Below the pieces are notes generated by a model. The model did not search any database. It saw only the letters and a program-made list of their open reading frames with translations, and was not told where the DNA came from. From Firmicutes bacterium UBA1422 (GTDB lineage Bacteria; Bacillota; Clostridia; Peptostreptococcales; Anaerovoracaceae), in contig DBPK01000027.1 of assembly GCA_002304835.1 (NCBI GenBank), positions 90,558 to 105,252 of the forward strand: 14,695 nt of DNA. The letters run 5' to 3'. The position numbers and the translations under genes are program-made. Positions 14,573 to 14,695 of this stretch are shown piece by piece (the first letter of the stretch is position 1; the number at the start of each line of letters is the position of its first letter).

Positions 14573-14606
14573 AGACACTTTGCTCTTCTGACAGAGTGTC
14601 TTTTTT
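14573..14606 (+). terminator. Rho-independent terminator after the EIIC-like gene
   Basis: AGACACT (14573-14579) pairs with AGTGTCT (14595-14601), and the T-run continues to 14606. It lies 15 bases after the stop codon. Confidence 0.8.
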
Positions 14607-14617
14607 ATTCAAAAGCA

Positions 14618-14646
14618 TTGACGCAAAAGGGTCCGTAATATAAAAT
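14618..14646 (+). promoter_or_regulatory. Probable promoter for a gene beyond the window
   Basis: TTGACG (14618-14623) and TAAAAT (14641-14646) are 17 bases apart. No convincing ribosome site and start codon are seen before the window ends at 14695, so the gene it drives lies to the right. Confidence 0.6.
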
Positions 14647-14695
14647 AGTGAAGATGGAAAAATGCAAAAAAATGGGTCTGTAAAGTAGAAATGAA

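Overview
The window reads as chromosomal DNA from an anaerobic, low-to-moderate GC Firmicute of class Clostridia. Codons such as ATA, AGA and AGG are common, nearly every gene has an AAGGAGG-type Shine-Dalgarno site, promoters are strong sigma-A types, and there are paired short ChrA proteins, PreTA, a NiaR-type 3H regulator and a sigma54 activator. The genus cannot be fixed from the sequence alone; the Eubacteriales family XIII / Anaerovoracaceae area is a guess. I see no insertion sequence, prophage, CRISPR array, tRNA or rRNA.

Layout. (1) 1-2251, plus strand: the 3' end of proS, two half-size ChrA-type transporters, a Nudix hydrolase and a small cyclophilin. The genes overlap or nearly touch and look like one transcription unit. 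(2) 2277-3767: an M20-family N-carbamoyl-amino-acid amidohydrolase with its own promoter, a striking upstream palindrome and a strong terminator. (3) 3803-6568: preT-preA, the two subunits of NAD-dependent dihydropyrimidine dehydrogenase. They have a dedicated promoter, a 22-bp imperfect palindrome at the predicted transcription start, a structured leader, a TTG start codon and a terminator. (4) 6628-9326: cysteine synthase and a beta-CASP metallo-beta-lactamase RNase-like protein, probably co-transcribed. (5) 9386-12611: a PAS/AAA+/Fis sigma54-dependent activator followed closely by a class III (GABA/beta-alanine type) aminotransferase. (6) 12678-13338, minus strand: a NiaR-like nicotinate-sensing repressor. 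(7) 13368-14606, plus strand: a stand-alone PTS EIIC-like membrane protein divergent from niaR. A promoter for an off-window gene follows at 14618.

How the genes may work together. PreTA (uracil/thymine to the dihydro form), the carbamoylase (N-carbamoyl-beta-alanine to beta-alanine) and the aminotransferase (beta-alanine to malonate semialdehyde) would cover three of the four steps of reductive pyrimidine breakdown. Dihydropyrimidinase is not in the window. The sigma54 activator next to the aminotransferase is a candidate regulator of amino-nitrogen use. This pathway reading is inference from families and neighbourhood.

The most notable observation is a 12-bp palindrome, GTGTCTTGACAC, that overlaps the -35 box of the EIIC-like gene and lies beside niaR. 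It resembles the known NiaR operator core, so the EIIC-like protein is a candidate NiaR-repressed carrier for niacin or another NAD precursor, which would be an unusual role for a PTS-type permease.
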